Of a stretch of 64,000 nt of DNA, positions 21,096-32,900 are shown one piece after another. Within the stretch, counting starts at the first letter, position 1; every line of letters begins with the position of its first letter. The position numbers and the translations under genes were made by a program. A model generated the notes under the pieces. That model saw only the letters and a program-made list of their open reading frames with translations. It searched no databases and was not told the origin of the DNA. The stretch comes from Aphrophora alni (lineage: Eukaryota > Arthropoda > Insecta > Hemiptera > Aphrophoridae): positions 70,962,253 through 71,026,252 of the forward strand of contig OY740765.1 of assembly GCA_963513935.1 (NCBI GenBank), written 5' to 3'.

Positions 21096-23070
21096 ACACA
21101 CGAACAAGTAAGTGTACTTGCTAAAGCCTTATTAAACTCAGGATTGCAAAATAACTCATTCGGTGTAGTCTCAAAAAATATCATAATGGCTTATCTTTAG
21201 TTTTAATTTAGATAGAGACGAAACAAACGGAATTTTGTAGAAATATCTAGGCCTACAATGTGCCGAAAATAAAGTTTTATATAGGCCTACAGAATATACC
21301 GAAAATTCATAAAATGTGACATTTTCACGATTTGTATTATGAAACCATGAAAGAACCACAGTTTATAGGTCGGAAAAGGCCAATATGAATGTCACCTGAA
21401 CTGTTCCCTTTTCGTTACTTTCTTTGGAGGTACCAAAAAAAAGTTTATAAAACTAGGCCAAATGACATCAATAAAGCTGAAAATGTCCCTTCTGAAACTA
21501 TGATAAATGGGGTCTACAATCGCCTAGATCACTGCTAAACTGCAGAAGATGAACGCTTCGAGCATTTATTGTAAAATAACTATGTAATATTCCCTAAAAT
21601 GTCTAATTTATGAAATCTGAGGCGGAGGATAGATTATAAACATATGATTACATATTTCAATGTAGTTGGTTCTCTACTCTAAGAAAACACAATAATATTT
21701 GAATTGTTTCATAAGACAAAACTGGAAGGAAAAAAAACCACATTTTATGAACTGTTTGACATTCTCTATTACCTAATTTTTGGCTCACTCTGTGGATAGA
21801 GGATTCGAAATTCCGGGTTTGTTTCATATCTCTATTTAAATATAACAACCAAAGACGCACTTAAATTTTTTGAGCACTATAGCCTATAATAACATGAGTT
21901 AAGCCAGTTTTGTTAAAATTCTATTTTGCGCTTTTGATACAGTTTTTTTAACCAGAATATAAAGAATTTTCTATTTTAATTTTATTGATATTGCAAATAA
22001 TTTAAATTCATATACAGTACATATATATTGCATTGGTTATATGAATTTGAAACCTCCGCCAAGTCGTATTCTAGTGCACCACATTCCATGTAAAAATTAG
22101 CTGAAATATCAATTTTTATAAATTTGATTACTTGTAGGCTACCAATAATCCTGAATTTATTTTAAATATGTATATATATTTAAATATATTATAGTCTATA
22201 TCATTGACAATAAATATAGCATTAGAATGTTAATTGAAAAATATAATTTAAATTTTGAAGATATTAGTTTATCCATATGTATTATATTAATTTTATGTTT
22301 AAGTGTGTTAAAAAAAGTTGTTTTTGTGTATCTGTTAAAATTGTGTAACTGTTCATAAGGTTTTTACACACACAGTCTAAGGCCCATGTGGGAATTATTG
22401 ACAAATATTTTCCCATCTAATAGATATATTTTTATACTATTGTGTTTGAAAAGAAAAGATATAAATACATTTAAAAGAAACACAATTTACGCCACGACTC
22501 GTAACAAAATACCACCAAGTTAGACTAATAATAACTGACCTTGACCTAATGTCAATTGTTTTTATGATTGATCACAAATTCCACGTCATTATAAAGTTAC
22601 TTCCTACTCTAATAGCCTAACCGTGTGTGTTACTTACCTTGAATTAATTACTTTATTAAGGCCTATTATTTTAACAATACCTGGCTTCCACGAATGTTAC
22701 GGATGGTTTGTTTTTATTCTTCGATGTGTTTGACGGGTATACAACGTGAGTCCATCCTTTCCACTTCATATTTAAATGTGGTGTAAAATAATGTATAATA
22801 CTACACTGCCATAACTGACAGCAAAGCCACATGACTGAATAATAAGCACACTATCAGCACACATTAAGTATAAAATGTTATGATTTGTAACTCGACAAAA
22901 GTCCAATGACCGAATGAAATATCATCACAGAACTAAATAATCGAAGGAAAGGAATCGTGTAAATGTAGGTGAAATGAAAATAACTACTACGGACACAGGA
23001 TCCAGTAGGCACGAGGAATTTCAGAACCGAACCGACACAAAGGTAGAGTTAAACTAAAACTGAAAATATG
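21096..23070. other. Intronic spacer, nothing assigned
   Basis: Several short frames (60-67 codons) on the minus strand show no motif. No terminal repeats found. Confidence 0.35.
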
Positions 23071-23079
23071 AATGAATGA

Positions 23080-23215
23080 CCCTCTTCCTCGCCTTCGACT
23101 CCCCAACCCCCTTTTACCCCCTTTCCGCACCACGGCGCACTGACGTCAGCCCTTAACCAATCAATTGCATCCCACGTCAACTTTAAATATACGTTCCCAC
23201 AAGAATAAACAGATT
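23080..23215 (+). promoter_or_regulatory. Promoter-like G+C-richer patch (CRE, CCAAT, TATA-like)
   Basis: A pyrimidine-rich, relatively G+C-rich patch in A+T-rich DNA carries a palindromic TGACGTCA at about 23142, an AACCAATCA at about 23156 and a TTTAAATATA at about 23183, in the order and spacing of a plus-strand promoter. No ORF or obvious exon follows, so function is only suggested. Confidence 0.25.
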
Positions 23216-24752
23216 ATTGCTGCATAAGACGATATCTATTTCTCAATTTAAGAACAGTCCGAATTCCTCGGATAAAAGCTGACCTAGAACTGAGTAAATA
23301 ATGTTTCATAAATCGCAATAAATAGGTCTAAAACTTGGTAAATCAACATAATTGATATGCTTTGTAATTGGTTTATGATCTAGGATTATTGAAAAAATTC
23401 CTATAATAATTTTACGAATTTCTACCCGCACTATTTCATCTTTCAAGGGCAATGTTATTTTTTAATCGGTTATTTATAAACTGTTTGTATTGTTATATTG
23501 AAATCATATATTGAATTTTAATCCATCCTAAATACATCTAAATTTATTTTCAACAATAAAATCTTTTTTAAATTTTAATTTCTATTGCATCGTTTATAAA
23601 ATAATATACGAAATGTAATTGCCAAGATATTGGTACCTACATAGAGCATTTATTGGTAAAGATGGGCTTATCAGTTGATGTCTCGGAACAGTACCGAACA
23701 AATTAGTTCCGACTGTGAAACTGTTCTTTTTAATGGTCCCGAAAGAACGCCGGTTACGGGAGTCTACTTTGGCACTGTAAAAAACTTGTTGGGCAGAGAA
23801 ACCTATTTATTAAATATATTTTGACTTTATGTTAGTTTTATATTTAGGTTATAGTATTATATTCACGGACACTATACATTATACTCATTATACATTAATG
23901 AACAAAATATCCAAAAGGATGGTAACTATGTTATTGAAAGGTACATCAGGATATAAAAGTTTGTTTTATTAAATTGTGGTATTGGGTTTGATTTTAATCT
24001 TTAACTATAAATAGACAAAGACTGGAAGGGTTATGTCCATTAGTTGTCAAACAGGTGCAGCTTTAGTCCTAACAAGTAGTCACTCGGTGACTCATAGCAA
24101 ATCAACAACATTCCTAAACAATTCAGTGCATTTCTTACTATTGAAAATCGGAATCGAGGTTTTCGTGGAACTGATCCACAAAAGAAAAGTTCCAAATTAA
24201 AGGTTCAGTTTTTAGTTCTCTATTTATGGGAAGGAATGGGGAATACCCAATTTTTTGTTTCAAAATTATTGCTAAAAAAGATTTTTCATTAATATATATT
24301 TAAATATTTACCGTAGTGCAAAAACAATGCACAAACTTTCTCACTCTCTTATCCCAAAAACCAAATACTGTTACAACCAACCAAAACTCATCGTGACCAA
24401 AACTGACAGATCGGTATGAAGTAAAAATAAATCATAACTACAGGCCTTGTTCTATGAACTCGTCCTCAGCAAAATGGTATTTCATTGAAACTGAGCTTTT
24501 GATAAAAACGAACGTCGTTTCAAAAACCACTTTAATGGACTCAGGGGACTTCAAAACGCATATGTTAACAAAATTTTCGACGTCTATACATTTTATCCAT
24601 CACATAACTTTCAATATATCCTACTAAGTATTTACGAGAAAGAAAAAATAAGTGAATACAAATACATAATTTGTTCTACAAAATATAGGTGCATAAATAT
24701 TGCAAGCACAATATTATCCTAGCATTGTTATAGGATTTCAAACCGTCTCTTA

Positions 24753-25126
24753 TTATAATGGGGTCTTTTTTAAAAGAGCCCCGCCACTTTAAAAATATAT
24801 TCTATAGGGATATTATAGTAAAAGTAGACAAAATTTTTACATAGAAAATTTATTGAGTAGAAAAATACAGAAAAAAATCTATACACAAATTGGTAATATG
24901 AGTTATTGTTCTGGAGGCCAATAGAGATTAATGTCTCTAAAAATGGTGTCGAATAGATTTTCTTCTTTGTTTCGTTTACGCCATTACACAATGATTAAGC
25001 TAGATCGCTATTTCTAGTCACGACAGGATATATATAACCTGGCTAAACCTTTCGTACGTTTTAATGAACTTAATAAGATCACTTAATAGAAGTGGCGGGG
25101 CTCTTCTAAAAAAGACCCTTATAATG
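24753..25126. mobile_element. 358 bp MITE (24761-25118) with 30 bp TIRs and 8 bp TSD
   Basis: Ends are GGGTCTTTTTTAAAAGAGCC continuing CCGCCACTT on the left and, on the opposite strand, GGGTCTTTTTTAGAAGAGCC continuing CCGCCACTT on the right. TTATAATG flanks both sides (24753-24760 and 25119-25126). The interior is A+T rich and noncoding; a 73-codon frame there is chance. The GGG start and 8 bp duplication fit Merlin-type better than typical hAT ends (CA), but superfamily is not settled. It landed in a copy of the satellite monomer described at 25119-25225. Confidence 0.88.
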
Positions 25127-25225
25127 ATTTAGTTTAATCATTATGTAATACTATCGTTGTAGTGTGAATGGCGATATTACAACTTGTAATGATTTAGTTT
25201 ATAGGTAGTTTTCTTACAATCGCTA
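25119..25225 (+). repeat. Isolated monomers of the 65 bp satellite
   Basis: Contains ATAATGATTTAGTTTA, TACTATCGTTGTAGTGTGAA and TTACAACTTGTAATGATTTA, then AGTTTATAGGTAGTTTTC, clearly related to the array at 34480-36040. About one and a half to two units are present, split by the MITE at 24761-25118. Confidence 0.75.
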
Positions 25226-25483
25226 GTAGATATAGAGGGAGGTCAAAGATAAGAGATATAAGACTTGGAGAACGTAGTTGGCGCCACTATGTCAATAAAG
25301 ATAAGAACTAAATATAGTGCACTGTGTCAATAAAATTAATACATGTAAATAAAGTTAATTGTTTGTTTAATGACAAGTTTTTCACTCTATATCGATGGTC
25401 ATCAATTACAATCAAACCATTACAATCCGATTACGTCACGAATAACCTATATATTACCTATTATGTGTAGCCTACTATGTTTA

Positions 25484-26019
25484 CATTGAATTATCATCTT
25501 AACAGGAGCCGAAGCCAACTATAGATGTCTCAAAAGGTACCACTGATACAATTTTGAATGAATATTCCCCTAAAGTTAAAAAATATATAAAATACCACAG
25601 TAAAATTATTTTGGGAAATTGAGAGTAAATTGTCATTTTAATTATACATCTGTATTTTAAAGGTGTTATTTGATTGTTAATAGCTTTCTGATTGGCCAAA
25701 TAAACAAATAAGAACGTACAACCGAAACTCCGTTTAACTTCAAAATAGTCGCTTTCGAGATATTAAAAGTTAAATATTTTAAACACGACAATTATCTGTC
25801 TAAAAAATCACAATACACGTTCATTTCCTTTTTTCTAAGATATAATATTTGTTTCTTATGAGTTCTACTCATTAAAGCAAAGTCTATTCAAATATTATAA
25901 AAAATTTGACTGACATCGATGCCAAAGAAGTTTAACTTCAATTTATATGTTAATTGTGTATAGATTCTATCAATGAGAACTTATGAAATTCTTGTACCCT
26001 ATACTGTATATGTTATGTG

Positions 26020-26084
<65 letters not shown>

Positions 26085-26420
26085 TCAATATCTTTTCTAC
26101 TTGCTAGACAAATAAGTATTTCGTACAAAAAAAGCGGATAACTCGAAAACAAATCATTTACGGCCTATGTTCACTGGACATTTTTTCATCGGTATGTTAT
26201 GTATAATCACTTCCCGGAGTTTGGCATCACCTTTAAAATACACCTGTATAATTAAAATAACAATTTACTATCAATTCCCCCAAAAAAATGATTAAACTGT
26301 GGTATTTTATATATTTTAAAACTTTAGGGGAATATTCATTCAAAATTGTATCAGTGGTACCTTTTGAGACATATTATCTATAGTTGGCTTCGGCTCCTGT
26401 TAAAATGATAATTCAATGAA
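25484..26420. repeat. Large inverted repeat, about 185 bp arms
   Basis: Left arm about 25484-25670 and right arm about 26235-26420 are inverted copies sharing ACAGGAGCCGAAGCCAAC, CTCAAAAGGTACCACTGATA and AATATTCCCCTAAAGTT. The spacer holds a GT microsatellite and sequence related to the repeat at 27295-27460. It looks like a foldback element or two inverted copies of one transposon end. No coding sequence seen. Confidence 0.85.
26022..26083. repeat. (GT)n microsatellite
   Basis: About 31 uninterrupted GT units in the spacer of the large inverted repeat. Confidence 0.98.
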
Positions 26421-27144
26421 CAGAGTTAAATTCAAAATTGAGATTATTCAGTGTGGATACATCAATTGGAATGTTGACACTCTTTATGACTAATATGTTT
26501 TGGACTGACTCCTTAAATTCTTTCAATTTACTACATAAAAGTAGGCCTACAACAAATATTTCTACATTAACTTTAATTGTGAATTATACCAGTAATTTGT
26601 CTCGAAAACGTATAGGCCTATTCTACAATTTAAACTATGCGAAATTGTGACGTTCAAATTGCACAAATAAACTTTATTAAAAAATATTTTAAATAATACT
26701 CATATTTTAGTAGGATAAGTTTAAGTAGGTCGATCATAAAGTAAGGTATTTATATAGTGTTTTGAAAAAAAAGTTCTCGCAATCCTAATAACCTACATTT
26801 TTTATCCAATAGATAGTGCTAAAAACATTAATAGCCAAAGAAATTCAATAGAAAGCTGCTGTTTTTCAAAATATTTAATTGTACAAAATGTGAAATCCAA
26901 ATGGGAAAAGATTTTTTAAAATATTTTTCACTATAACTCGATTATCTTTTGAACTACAAAAAAAATACAAACACCATTTTGTTTGTTAATATAAAAAGTA
27001 TTTATTTTTATTTCTTGTAATTTTTAGTAAAGTTGATAATTTTCAAGATATTCAAAATTTTAAACAGTCGCCATTTTGAAATTTGACGAATATAAAAAAA
27101 AATTACGAAATCTTAAAAATTCTTAAAGTTATCATTAAAAAAAA

Positions 27145-28690
27145 AACACAAAATGGATGGCGAAGCGTCTTCGGATATATATTAATAAGAATAGTTTTTC
27201 TTTAATATCATGGCCTACATCATTTCCTGAAGTTAGGACACATATTTTTGAAACAACATATATATGTCCCGGAGCGAGTACAAATGATTTTTGTCGATAA
27301 TACAGGGTGAGGTTTTAAAGGTGAGGTCAAACTCCGGGAAGTAATTCTATATCTCTGATGAAAAAATGTCGAGTGAACATAAGCCCGGAAATGCTTTGTT
27401 TTCGAGTTATCCGCCATTTTGTTTATTTTACAAAATACTTAATATATTGCAAAGTAGAAAAGATATAAACTCAAACTTTGTAGGCTACACATATTTGTTG
27501 CGTAACCGTTTATCACTGTATAAAAAACCAGAACGTTCTTTTGAATATTTTCAAATGGCGGCCGTTTAAAATATTTAATATCAAATATCTCACAAACCGC
27601 TAACTTTACAAGAAAATTACAAGAAACCAAAAAATTTACTTTTTTAATAGCAAACACATCGGTTATTTTATTTTGTCTGTAGCTCAAAGGATAACAGAGA
27701 TATTGACAAAAACAAAATATATATTTTTTGGTAGATGTCAACAATACCCAGAATTACTCCATAATTATTAGCTAAATTATGACTTAGGCCTACTAAGTTG
27801 GTAACGCAAAACACGTGGTCAACAATACATTTTTGTCATTAGTGAATGTTCTTTGACAATACTCAGAATATTAAAACAACAGCTGTTTTAAGTACTAAAA
27901 TTGTTATATTTGTTAGCTTCATTGTTGCTCTTTCCTTTGAAAAGTAAACAGTTGATGTATTACACCCATAAAATTAGTTTGTTCATAATTATTGTGAAGA
28001 GTATTTTAAAACTGAAAATCGTCACTAGTTGTGTTAAATCCTACCAATAAATATGAATCAAAATTACTCAAATAATGAACTTGCTGATATGTATTTTACA
28101 TATGGTCAAGCCAATGGAAATGCAAGGGAGGCAAAACGGCTGTAGGCCTATCAAGAAAAGTATCCAAACCGTTGTCAGCCAGAAAAAAAAATTATTTGTG
28201 CGTCTTCATGTACGTTTATGTGAAATTACTAACCAGAAAACTTTATCTTATAAATTATCAAAATGGCGCCGGTTGAAACTTTAATGTTAAATATCTCTAA
28301 AACAAAAAGAATTTTACAAAAAATGAAAACCGCCACCATTTTAAACATGTTAAAGATAAAGTTTTACTAAGAACTCTTAGTTGTTTTATAATTTTACTAA
28401 GAACTCTAAGTTTTACCTTTCCTAAATAAGTGGCTATTTCTAATGTTTTTACCTGGTAATATAGTGCTATAAACATTGAATGTCGGGTTTTAGTCTAAGC
28501 TTTGTGTACGTAATTTCCCTAAAGAATATTTTCATCATTTAGTGTAAATCTCTCTTTTGTAATGAAAGTCTATATAGGGTGTTTCAACTTTGGGAAGAGA
28601 TTGAATTACTAAAACACAAAATGGATGACGAAGTGTCTTCGGATATATGTTTATAAGAATTGTTTTTATTTATTTTCATGGCCTACATTG
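27145..28690 (+). mobile_element. Remnants of a DUF4817-type transposon family and its end sequences
   Basis: Several related pieces lie together. A segment with ACACAAAATGGATGGCGAAG and GTCTTCGGATATAT occurs at about 27145-27232 and again at 28612-28690. A segment at 27298-27460 with AACTCCGGGAAGT, GATGAAAAAATGTC and TTTTCGAGTTATCCGCCATT is repeated in inverse orientation at about 26105-26250. AAATGGCG-type motifs recur at 27550 and 28260. Between these lies a transposase start at 28053. The pieces look like overlapping or nested copies of one DNA-transposon family; individual boundaries cannot be fixed. Confidence 0.5.
28053..28221 (+). pseudogene. DUF4817-like helix-turn-helix transposase N-terminus, broken
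   Basis: From ATG 28053 the frame reads MNQNYSNNELADMYFTYGQA and NGNAREAKRL, then an in-frame TAG, then AYQEKYPNRCQPEKK before another stop. The pattern E-L-A-D-M-x-F-x-Y-G-x-A-N-G-N-A-x-E-A-x-R-L-Y-Q-E-x-Y-P-N-R is the N-terminal helix-turn-helix of a widespread insect transposase type. No DDE catalytic part follows. It gives the surrounding repeats their identity as a DNA transposon. Confidence 0.7.
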
Positions 28691-28694
28691 GATT

Positions 28695-29414
28695 TTTTTA
28701 CCTCGGAATTGAAGTCAGCAACCTCAAAAACTTTCAGGATATCATTTTAAGAATTTATTGCTATTTCGACATTATATTGGCTTTTCTGTGACACCCTCTA
28801 GGATTTACATCTTTTTGACATCATAATCGAAATCAGTGACTCACAAAACATAGAAGATGACATATAAGTCCAAAAATGACATCAATTTATAAAGATATTC
28901 CCTTTTTTCAAGTTATGTTCAATCGTCCGGAGTTCTAATTGTTTAAAAGTAATTAATAAACCAATTATTAGGTTGTCCCTCAATAAACTGTTTTCAACTT
29001 TAATCTAGACATTTTAACGAACAAAATGAGCTATCACATAAGTGTAAATCCGTGAAGAGTCACTCTGGATTAGAATAGATCACCTTTATTGCCTTGACTA
29101 ATACAGACAGACAAAGTTTTAAACAATAGGATGATGTAATGCTAAACCCTCTTAACAAAGCATCATGTCTGGACAAGACAAATCATGTATAAAGTGTTAG
29201 TTGTTTATAGGGAATATAATGTTATTTTTAAAAATGTTAAAATAATTTTTACTCATTATGTCTAGCAGGTCTAATACCAAATAATACGCAAAAAGAAATT
29301 TAATAACTCTAATTAGTTTAGAAGTTATGGATTAAAAAACGATAAAGTCAAAAGTCAATTAACCTTGATTAGTTGAAAATTGTAATTTTTTTTTAATGGT
29401 AATTGGTTAAGCAA

Positions 29415-29464
<50 letters not shown>

Positions 29465-29910
29465 CACAAAGAAGCAGATATATATTAATTGAGGGGATTT
29501 TTAATTAAGGTGAGATGAAAGGTCCATTAGAGCCATGTTGAATATATTAATGTTATGTACTTTTTCTCAGGAACTATTCATCCAACTATTTTGAAATGTT
29601 TACCTATTTTTTATCAGGATATAGTAGGTTCATTGCTGTACTTTTACACAATTAACTTTTATATTAAAAAAGTTAAGATTTTTAAAAATTGTATTGCAAA
29701 AAACCTTTTTTATGTTATTTTATTGGTATAATTCAATACTTTGTTCATGAAATTTGATAAAAGTACTGTAGAGCTATAGTCTTATACACTTGTAAAATCT
29801 TGTGAAAATTTCAAGTAAGTAGCTTGATTATTTTGTGAGAAAAAACTACATTTGTACTAAAAAAGTCAGCTTTCGGTAAATCGCCAAAAACTAAACAAAA
29901 CACCCTTTTA
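28695..29910. other. Intronic spacer with (AT)n at 29415-29461
   Basis: A+T-rich. Holds an AT microsatellite of about 23 units at 29415-29461 and no recognised gene. Confidence 0.5.
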
Positions 29911-29929
29911 AATCCACCTGGTACATAGT

Positions 29930-32900
29930 TTTTTTTTTTTTAATTACGCCAAACATTAGGCTTCCGCCATTAGTTTCCTCGCAGCCCAGTACAGGTCATA
30001 GTCGGGAGAATCCCTCTTTTCCGCAAGAGCTGGACATAATTTCAGGTGCTCGCAGTCCATTTCCTGCCTATTGTTACATAAGGGACAGTAAGGGTCGCTG
30101 GTGACCCCTATCCGGTGGAGGTGTTTTTGTAGATAATCATGACCCGTTAATAGTCGGAAATTAGCAACTTGTTGTAGGCGTGGCAAGTTGATTGGTGGCC
30201 TTCCGCTCTTTTCCGTTAGACTTTCCCATTTTTTGCCTTCAGCCGATACTTTTTGTGTCGTAATGCATCTTGCTCGCAGGTAATTTTTTATGTGTCTTTT
30301 TGCGTCGTGCAACGTAGTGGGCTTGTCCGGTTGTTCCTTTCTTGCACCTGATCTTGCCAACTTATCCGCTTCTTCGTTGCCGTTTACATCAACATGACCA
30401 GGGATCCACTGGAGCACGAGCGTAGATCCACTTCCTATACATTTGTCAATAGTTCGTCTGCAACTCAGAACTTCCTGATTATCCGTCATTTCATAACTGC
30501 AGATAGATGTTATTGCCGCCTGCGAGTCGATGAACAACACCACTTTCATTATCTGTAACCTCGCTATCCGCTGCACGGCTAAGAGTATAGCATTAACTTC
30601 CCCATCAAAATTGGTAGCCATTTTTCCAACGGGGGCTGCGATTTGGAAGAGCTTACAGTATACGCCAGCACCGGCGTTGCTTCTTGCGTTAGTTGCTGAA
30701 CCGTCGGTATAGATATGCAACCATTCGCCTGCAGGGTACCATTCAGCAATAGTTTCCAGTGCAGTTACTTTGAGTTCCACTGTTGAGGTTAGCGTTTTGC
30801 TAACTGGTCTGATTAAATTTAATCTAGGCACCGCGATGTTTTTGATGTTCAGGTCCAGTAAGGTGGGGAATGTCTGCCTATTATCGATAGCGCTGAATTT
30901 ATGTAGGATGTCTGTGCACCGTGAGATGAAGTCGCACTGTGTCTTGAGTCTTCCCGTAGCAGGCTGGTAATTTTTCCAGAATGGGACATGAACTCTCTGA
31001 AGTCTTTCAAACATTGCCAACGCAAGGCTTTCTCTTCTGATATGTACGGGTTCGATATCTGTTTGAAGCTCCATTGCAGTAATAGGGGTAGATTTCGGTC
31101 CACCTGTAATTATCCGCAAGGCATGGTTTTGAACGACGTCCAATTTCCTTAGTGAAGTATTGGTGGCAGTAATGGTAATTTCAGAAGCGTAGTCCATCAC
31201 GGGGCGGACGTAAGATTTGTAGGCGAGCGCTAACATGTCTTGGGATGCCCCCCATTTCTTTCCTGCAAGTCGCTTGAGGAGGGATAATCGTTTTGTGGCT
31301 TGGTTAACTTGCTTATCGATGTGTTTCGCCCAACTTAGCTTATTGTCAAGTATTACACCAAGGTATGTTATGCCGCTAGCGCGGGTCAATTGCTGACCAT
31401 TAAAAAGTAGATTCACGTCGTGCTGCTTTGTTGACAGTGAGAATAGTTGGTATTCTGTCTTAGCCGTATTGATCACCATTTCATTTGACGCAGCCCAACA
31501 TTCAAGCTTTAGTAATGCATTGTTCATGTATTCCTCCAGTGCCACAATACTGCTACTTGTTGCCCAAATGGCGAGATCGTCCGCATAAAGGAGGGTGTTG
31601 ATACCTGGAGAGCTTTCTAGTTCGGCTATTACGTCGTCTATAAATAAATTGAAAAGCATAGGACTAAGAACTGCACCTTGTTGAAGACCCTGCCTAGTTT
31701 GCTTGTATTTTGAAACGGCACCTTTATATCTTACACGGATGAATCTTTGAGCTAAGAAAGACTTGATTGTTTCCAACAAGTTTCCGCTTATTCCAGCACT
31801 TCTGAGCTTCATTAATAACCTCTGCCTCCACACCCTGTCGAATGCAGTATTAAAGTCAACAAATGCTGCTAGAGTGCTTTGTCTTCTGTGGAAACCATCC
31901 TTTATGTGTTGCGATAGTCTGGCTACTTGTTCTGTGGTATTTCGATGCCTTTGAAAACCGGCTTGCTTATCAGAGAGCACGCGGTAATCCTCGAGGAAGA
32001 GCATTAATCTATTGAGCACAATACGTTCATACATCTTGGAGAATATGCTTGTGAGTGATATTGGCCTGAAGTGTTCTGGTCTATCGGCAGATTTCCCTTT
32101 TTTTAATATTGGCACAACTTCTGCTTTCCGCCAGTCCGCAGGAATGTGGGTCTTCCAAACAAGATTAATGAATTTTAATACAGCCAATTTGGCATCACTA
32201 CCGAGGTGTGTAATCATTTCCGGAATTATTCCGTCGGGCCCCGCCGCTTTTCCAAGCTTTATGCTGGCAATGGCCTTTTCAAGTTCCGACCTATGAATAT
32301 CACTGTAGAATAGCGTACTGTCTTCTTCTCTTAGGCATGAAGATTTTAGCAGTTCTTTACCTTGTTTGCTCTTAGGTTTAAAGTTTCCTACTTTCGAGTA
32401 GTGTTTGCAGAAGACGTCGGCTATTTGTTGCTCCGTACAGTATGTTTTGTTGCCAACTGTTACTGGGTTGCTCTTTTCATCCCTAGGTTTACTCATCCTT
32501 GATAGTACCCTGTGAGCTTCAACTCCGTGCTTTCGAAAGTCTAACTTTTCCAAAAACCTACGATATGCATGGCGCTTTGTATGGATTATTTCTCTTTTAA
32601 TGATCGCAGATTTTTGTTTTAGATTGATCCTGTTTTCAGCAGTATTTGATCTTTCCAGCACGGATCTAGCATTATCTCGGGCGATTTTCATGTTTTGGAG
32701 GTTTTCGTTCCAGAAAGGTTTATAATTTTTAACACAACCTCTAGGGATGAATTGATGGGCGCATTTCATGATTAAACTTATTAACTTGGAGTAAGTCTTG
32801 TCAACATTATCCGTTATGATGTCTTGTGTCAACAGTGCGTTGGTGGCTCTACTGTACTGGTCCCATTTAGCTTTTCGGGTGTTCCACCTAGCTCTACCAT

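Noticed and set aside
25970..26152. 60-codon minus-strand frame rich in THTHTH
   Set aside because: It is a translation of the GT microsatellite.
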